A DNA stretch of 64,000 nt from AR12 sp036265915 (lineage in GTDB: Bacteria > Methylomirabilota > Methylomirabilia > Rokubacteriales > CSP1-6), in assembly GCA_036265915.1 (NCBI GenBank), contig DATAOC010000013.1:1-64000 (forward strand), in the 5' to 3' direction. Below, piece after piece: positions 59,828 to 64,000 of the stretch (position 1 is its first letter; each line of letters begins with the position of its first letter). A program made the position numbers and the translations under genes. A model generated the notes under the pieces. It was not told the origin of the DNA. It saw only the letters and a list, made by a program, of their open reading frames with translations, and did not search any database.

Positions 59828-60672
59828 GAAGCTCCCGCAACGTCGCGCTCACGATCCTGCTCTTTCTCGCCACCATCGGCGTGTGGGAGGGCACGGTGCG
59901 CGCGCTCGCCATCCCGGGCTTCATCCTGCCGCCGCCCTCGCAGGTGGCCCAGGCGCTCTACCGCGGCTTCGCATCCGGCCTGTACGTGCAGCACCTCGGC
60001 TACACGCTGCTGGAGACACTGCTGGGATTCATCGCCGGCTCGCTCCTGGGCTTCTTCCTCGGCACCGCGGTGGCGATGAACCGCTACGTCGAGTTCTTTC
60101 TCTACCCGTACATCGTCATGTTCCAGTCGCTGCCCAAGGTGGCGCTGGCGCCGCTCATCGTCGTCTGGTTCGGCCTCGGGCTCACCTCCAAGGTGCTGAA
60201 CGCGGCCCTCGTCGCGTTCTTTCCGCTGCTGGTGAACACCATGGTCGGCCTCAAGTCGGCCGACGAGGACCGCGTGAACCTCATGCGCTCCCTCGCCGCC
60301 AGCGACCAGCAGATCTTCTGGATGCTGCGCCTGCCGAACGCGCTGCCGTTCGTCATGGCCGGCCTCGACGTGGCCATGATCTTCGCGCTCATCGGCGCCA
60401 TCGTCGCCGAGTTCGTCGGCGCCCAGCGTGGCCTCGGCATGCTGATCCAGTCGATGAACTTCAACATGGACGTCTCCGGGCAGTTCTCGATCCTGCTCGT
60501 GCTGTCGGTCGTCGGCCTCGTCCTCAATCGCGCCATCGGCCTCGTCCGCCGGCGCGTGATGTTCTGGGATCCGTCCGAGAAGCCCGTCATCGAAACCTCA
60601 CCCGAGCAAGCCGCTCCGGTCGCCGCCGCCCGGGGCGTTGCCGCCGCCGCCAAAGAAGGGGTGCATCCATGA
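59824..60672 (+). CDS. ABC transporter permease (TauC/SsuC-like)
   Basis: A 282-residue permease, six helices, with the family loop LMRSLAASDQQIFWMLRLPNALPFVMAGL. The last 30 residues are an Ala/Pro/Val tail. Its stop overlaps the ATG of the binding protein gene (ATGA). Confidence 0.92.
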   Translation: MRSSRNVALTILLFLATIGVWEGTVRALAIPGFILPPPSQVAQALYRGFASGLYVQHLGYTLLETLLGFIAGSLLGFFLGTAVAMNRYVEFFLYPYIVMFQSLPKVALAPLIVVWFGLGLTSKVLNAALVAFFPLLVNTMVGLKSADEDRVNLMRSLAASDQQIFWMLRLPNALPFVMAGLDVAMIFALIGAIVAEFVGAQRGLGMLIQSMNFNMDVSGQFSILLVLSVVGLVLNRAIGLVRRRVMFWDPSEKPVIETSPEQAAPVAAARGVAAAAKEGVHP

Positions 60673-61733
60673 AGCGCTCGCTCCCGCTCGCGTGCGCGCT
60701 GGCGCTGATCGCCGCGCTCGCGTCCACTGTCCCCGCCCCCGCCCAGAGCAAGGTCCGCGTCGGCTGGTGCGCCAAGACCGTCTCCTCGGCCACGACACCG
60801 TTTGCGATCGCCACGAAGATGGGCTGGTACAAGGCCGAGGGTCTCGACGTCGAGCTGGTGCCGCTCCCCGGCTCGGCCGCCTGCACCCAGGCTGTGGTCA
60901 CCAGGGAGGTGCCGTACTCGCTGCCGAGCGTGGAACCGCTCGCCATCGCCCGCGCGCAGGGCATCAGCGGCAAGATCTTCTACACCGCGTACCAGGGCAA
61001 CATCTACGGCATCGCGGTCCCCGCCGACAGTCCGGTGCAGAAGATCGCCGACCTCAAGGGCAAGACGATCGGCGTCATCTCCATGGGCTCGGCCGGCGTC
61101 CCGGTGGCGAAGGCGCTGGTGGCGACGGCGGGGCTCAATCCGGACAGCGACGTCAACATCGTCGTGGCCGGCGAGGGCGCGCAGACCGCGGCCATGGTGC
61201 GCAGCAAGCAGGTCGACGCGCTCAGCCAGTTCGACACGCAGTACGCGATGGTGGAGAATGCGGGCGTCAAGCTGCGGCTGCTCGACACGCGGGACATCGA
61301 CCGCTATCCCGCCAACGGGTTCCTCGCGCTCGACGAGACGCTGAAGTCGCGCCGCAAGGAGGCGGTGGCGCTGGCCAAGGGCTACGCGATGGGGACGGTG
61401 TTCGCCATCGCCAACCCCGAGGCCGCGGTGAAGATCCTCTACGAGGTGTTTCCGCAGACGAAGCCGACCGGCAAGGACGAGGCCACCGCGATCCGCGACG
61501 ACGTCAAGGTGCTCAACGCCCGCATCGTGAACTGGAAGCTGGAGAAGGCCGGCGTCAAGCGCTGGGGCGAGAACTCCGAGGCGAACTACGGCGCCTACGC
61601 CGACTTCATGCTGAAGTACGGCATCATCAAGCAGCCGGTGAAGGCCGCGGACCTCATCACCAACGAGCTGATCGCCGACATCAACAAGTTCGACGCGGCC
61701 AAGATCACCGCCGAGGCGAAAGGCTACCGGTAG
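60669..61733 (+). CDS. ABC transporter substrate-binding protein (SsuA/THI5-like)
   Basis: A 354-residue exported binding protein. Signal peptide MKRSLPLACALALIAALAST with cleavage near APAQ. The mature protein starts KVRVGWCAKTVSS and contains FAIATKMGWYKAEGLDVELVP and SEPLAIARAQG, the family fold for nitrate/sulfonate/pyrimidine ligands. It gives the ABC module its specificity. Confidence 0.92.
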   Translation: MKRSLPLACALALIAALASTVPAPAQSKVRVGWCAKTVSSATTPFAIATKMGWYKAEGLDVELVPLPGSAACTQAVVTREVPYSLPSVEPLAIARAQGISGKIFYTAYQGNIYGIAVPADSPVQKIADLKGKTIGVISMGSAGVPVAKALVATAGLNPDSDVNIVVAGEGAQTAAMVRSKQVDALSQFDTQYAMVENAGVKLRLLDTRDIDRYPANGFLALDETLKSRRKEAVALAKGYAMGTVFAIANPEAAVKILYEVFPQTKPTGKDEATAIRDDVKVLNARIVNWKLEKAGVKRWGENSEANYGAYADFMLKYGIIKQPVKAADLITNELIADINKFDAAKITAEAKGYR

Positions 61734-61797
61734 CCCGCGCGCGGCTCGTCTCGGCCTCTCCCGGCGGGCGCGGCGCCGCTCCGCATTCGAGGGTCCC

Positions 61798-63504
61798 ATG
61801 AGCAAGAGCGTTTCCGTCGAGTCGACCGCCGAGGCCTATCTCGAGCTCCTCGCCGCGCGCGGTGTCGAGTACCTGTTCGCCAACGCCGGCACGGACTTCG
61901 CGCCGCTCATCGAGGCGTACGCCAAGCGTCTGGCCCAGGGACAGGTACGGCCGCGGCCGGTCACCGTCCCCCACGAGGTGACGGCGGTCGCCATGGCGCA
62001 CGGCTTCGCGATGGTCACCGGTCGGGCGCAGGCGGTGATGGTGCACGTCATCGTCGGCGCCGCCAACGCGCTCGGCGGCCTCATCAACGCCGCCCGGGCC
62101 GGGGTGCCGATGCTGTTCAGCGCCGGGCGCAATCCCATCACCGAGGTCGGCATGCGCGGCTCGCGCAACCGTCCCATCCACTGGGCGCAGGAGTCGTTCG
62201 ACCAGGCGGCCATGGTGCGCGAGTTCGTGAAGTGGGACTACGAGCTGCGCAACTTCCCGCAGCTCGAGACGGTCGTGGACCGCGCGCTGGCGATCACCCA
62301 CGCCGAGCCACAGGGACCGGTGTACCTGACCCTTCCGCGCGAGGTGCTGTCCGAGGCGCACGAGACGTTCGACTACGCGGAGACGTCGCGCGCGCCGCGG
62401 CCGGCGGCCGCGGTGGCCGATCCGCAGGCGGTGGACGAGGCGGCGCGCCTGCTGGCCGCCGCGCGTCGGCCCCTCATCCTGGCCAAGGCCGCCGGCCGCG
62501 ATCCGGCCGCGGTGCCGGCGCTCGTCGCCGTGGCCGAGGCGCTGGGGGCGCCGATGGTGGATCAGTTCCACACCCACGTGAACGCGCCGCAAGATCACGA
62601 CCTGCACGGAGGGTTCGACGCGACGCCGTATCTCGACGAGGCGGACGCGATCCTGGTCGTGGAGTCGGACGTGCCGTGGTTTCCCGCGCTCAAGGCGCCG
62701 CGGCCGGACGCACGACTCGTGCACGTGGCGGTCGACCCGCTCTTCTCGCGCTATCCCGTCCGCGGATTCGCGGCCGACGTGGCGCTGCCCGGCGCTCCAC
62801 GGCTGACGCTGGCCGCCCTGGCCACCGCCCTGCCCGCGCGGGTGGACGCGGCCGCCGCCGCCGAGCGTCGCCGCGCGATCGCCGCCGCCGGCCGCGAGCG
62901 TCGCGCCGCCGCCGAGACCCGGGCGCGCGCGCTCCGGACGGACAGCCCCATCGACATGGCGTGGCTCTCGCGCTGCGTGGGCGACGTGCTGGACGAGCGC
63001 ACGATCGTGGTGAACGAGTACGACCTCGACGCCTCGCAGGCCTGCTTCCGCCAGCCCGGCACCTACTTCGCCGCGCCCTCGTCGGGCGGCCTCGGCTGGG
63101 GCCTCGGCGCCGCGCTGGGCGCCAAGTGCGCGGCGCCCGATCGCACGGTCATCGCGTGCGTGGGCGACGGCGCGTACATCTTCGGCTCGCCGACGGCGTC
63201 GCACTGGGTGTCGCGCGCCTACGAGCTGCCCGTGCTGTGGATCGTGTTCAACAATCGCGCGTGGAACGCCGTCAAGCGCGCCGTGAGCTCGCATGCGCCG
63301 GACGGCTGGGCCAAGCGCCTGGGCATGCCGCTCACCGAGCTCGACCCGCCGCCCGACTACGAGCTGCTGTGCCAGGCCTCCGGCGGCTGGGCGGAAAAGG
63401 TGGAGGATGCCGCGGCGCTGCCGGCGGCGCTGGCGCGCGCGCTCGCCGTCGTGCGAGACGAGAAGCGGCAAGCGCTCCTCAACGTCATCTGCAAGAAGCC
63501 CTGA
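61798..63504 (+). CDS. TPP-dependent acetolactate-synthase-like enzyme
   Basis: A 568-residue TPP enzyme of the acetolactate synthase/benzoylformate decarboxylase group. The catalytic Glu is in VPHEVTAVAMAHG (about 60), and the TPP site is GDGAYIFGSPTASHWVSRA followed by NNRAWN. The FAD-like middle domain lacks clear FAD contacts. With the transporter upstream it likely decarboxylates a 2-oxo acid. Starts 65 bases after the binding protein. Confidence 0.9.
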   Translation: MSKSVSVESTAEAYLELLAARGVEYLFANAGTDFAPLIEAYAKRLAQGQVRPRPVTVPHEVTAVAMAHGFAMVTGRAQAVMVHVIVGAANALGGLINAARAGVPMLFSAGRNPITEVGMRGSRNRPIHWAQESFDQAAMVREFVKWDYELRNFPQLETVVDRALAITHAEPQGPVYLTLPREVLSEAHETFDYAETSRAPRPAAAVADPQAVDEAARLLAAARRPLILAKAAGRDPAAVPALVAVAEALGAPMVDQFHTHVNAPQDHDLHGGFDATPYLDEADAILVVESDVPWFPALKAPRPDARLVHVAVDPLFSRYPVRGFAADVALPGAPRLTLAALATALPARVDAAAAAERRRAIAAAGRERRAAAETRARALRTDSPIDMAWLSRCVGDVLDERTIVVNEYDLDASQACFRQPGTYFAAPSSGGLGWGLGAALGAKCAAPDRTVIACVGDGAYIFGSPTASHWVSRAYELPVLWIVFNNRAWNAVKRAVSSHAPDGWAKRLGMPLTELDPPPDYELLCQASGGWAEKVEDAAALPAALARALAVVRDEKRQALLNVICKKP

Positions 63505-63515
63505 AGGAGACGGCC

Positions 63516-64000
63516 ATGGCCAGCTTTCCCATCGTCGACGCGGACGGACACGTCATCGAGACGAACGAGCAGGTGTCGAGATATCTCGACGAGCCGCTGC
63601 GGCGGCGGCCGCTGTCGTTCTCGCTCTACCCCCAGGACGGATGGGACCGGCGCATGCTCGGCACGCTGGGCGACGCCGGCAGCACCGCCGAGCAGTGGCT
63701 CGCGGCGCTCGACCGGGGCGGCATGGAAGCGACGGTGCTCTACCCGACCCTCGGGCTGTTCCTGTCGTTCCTGAAGGACCGCGCGTGGGCGGTGGCGATC
63801 TGCCGCGCGTACAACACGTTCCTGCACGAGGAGTTCGTGCGCAAGAGCGAGCGGCTGCACGCGGTGGCGCTGCTGCCCGTGCAGGATCCGGACGCCGCGG
63901 CCGCGGAGCTCGAGCGGGCGGTCCGCCAGCTGGGGCTCAAGGGCGCGATGCTGTCCGCGGACGGCAGCCACCTGCTCGGTGACGCGCGATTCGCGCCGAT
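63516..64000 (+). CDS. Amidohydrolase-2 family protein (5' part, cut by window end)
   Basis: At least 161 residues, open at the end. It begins IVDADGHVIE, the metal-binding DxH start of the amidohydrolase-2 (ACMSD-like) family, and has YPTLGLFLSFLKD and AVALLPVQDP, typical of the group. GAAGGAGA ribosome site. Such enzymes decarboxylate or hydrolyse aromatic acid intermediates, consistent with the TPP enzyme upstream. Confidence 0.88.
   Translation, partial: MASFPIVDADGHVIETNEQVSRYLDEPLRRRPLSFSLYPQDGWDRRMLGTLGDAGSTAEQWLAALDRGGMEATVLYPTLGLFLSFLKDRAWAVAICRAYNTFLHEEFVRKSERLHAVALLPVQDPDAAAAELERAVRQLGLKGAMLSADGSHLLGDARFAP

Overview
The window is a 64-kb piece of a very GC-rich (roughly 70%) bacterial chromosome. 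Genes are packed tightly with 1-, 4- and 8-base overlaps, and no rRNA, tRNA, phage or insertion-sequence genes were seen. The gene set (glycine-oxidase thiamine route, several transporter operons feeding on soil organics, atypical SDRs, family B DNA polymerase, many dimeric alpha/beta-barrel and amidohydrolase proteins, two likely selenoproteins) fits an uncultivated soil or subsurface lineage such as Candidatus Rokubacteria (Methylomirabilota). That placement is inference from gene content and composition only.

Layout. 1-3.6 kb (minus): hydrolase, dead HtrA-like protein, SDR, YihY-type membrane protein, preceded at the edge by a palindromic repeat. 3.6-6.5 kb (plus): a probable selenocysteine-containing DsbA-like protein, then a family B DNA polymerase. 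6.5-8.9 kb (minus): RRM protein; RDD, DUF309 and SDR genes. 8.9-17 kb (plus): moeA, TldD-like protease, an exported rhodanese with in-frame UGA at its active-site Cys, TldE/PmbA-like protein, split transketolase, AlaX, a small barrel protein and thioredoxin. 17-24 kb: RraA-like protein, ABC exporter, glycosyltransferase and methyltransferase genes, CinA-like protein. 24-30 kb: FabL-like reductase, uppP, two sensor kinases. 30-36 kb (minus): TldD/TldE, TatD, hydrolase and M20 operon. 36-42 kb (minus): thiSGEO under a TPP riboswitch, running on into an M20 amidohydrolase, a MORN lipoprotein and a BtuF-like protein. 42-46 kb: sugar-type ABC transporter without ATPase, DedA protein. 46-50 kb: AMP-forming CoA ligase and crotonase around a 45-bp tandem repeat, then a radical SAM/HhH protein. 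50-58 kb: DUF4197, DUF255 thioredoxin-fold protein, YgfZ, short MutY plus MutT, AsnB, small proteins. 59-64 kb (plus): TauABC-type transporter with a TPP enzyme and an amidohydrolase cut by the window end.

The most notable signals are: (1) two in-frame UGA codons at redox cysteine positions, each followed about 21 bases later by a hairpin with a G-rich loop, so two likely selenoproteins; (2) the selenorhodanese lies between the two halves of a TldD/TldE-type peptidase, an arrangement I do not know as a described system; (3) an HtrA homologue that has lost all three catalytic residues, and two SDRs without the catalytic Tyr/Lys; (4) a recurrent promoter layout in which the -10 box ends 5-8 bases before the start codon, implying widespread leaderless transcription, including overlapping divergent promoters; (5) three genes whose reading frame stays open up to a CTG overlapping the upstream TGA stop, possible CTG starts.
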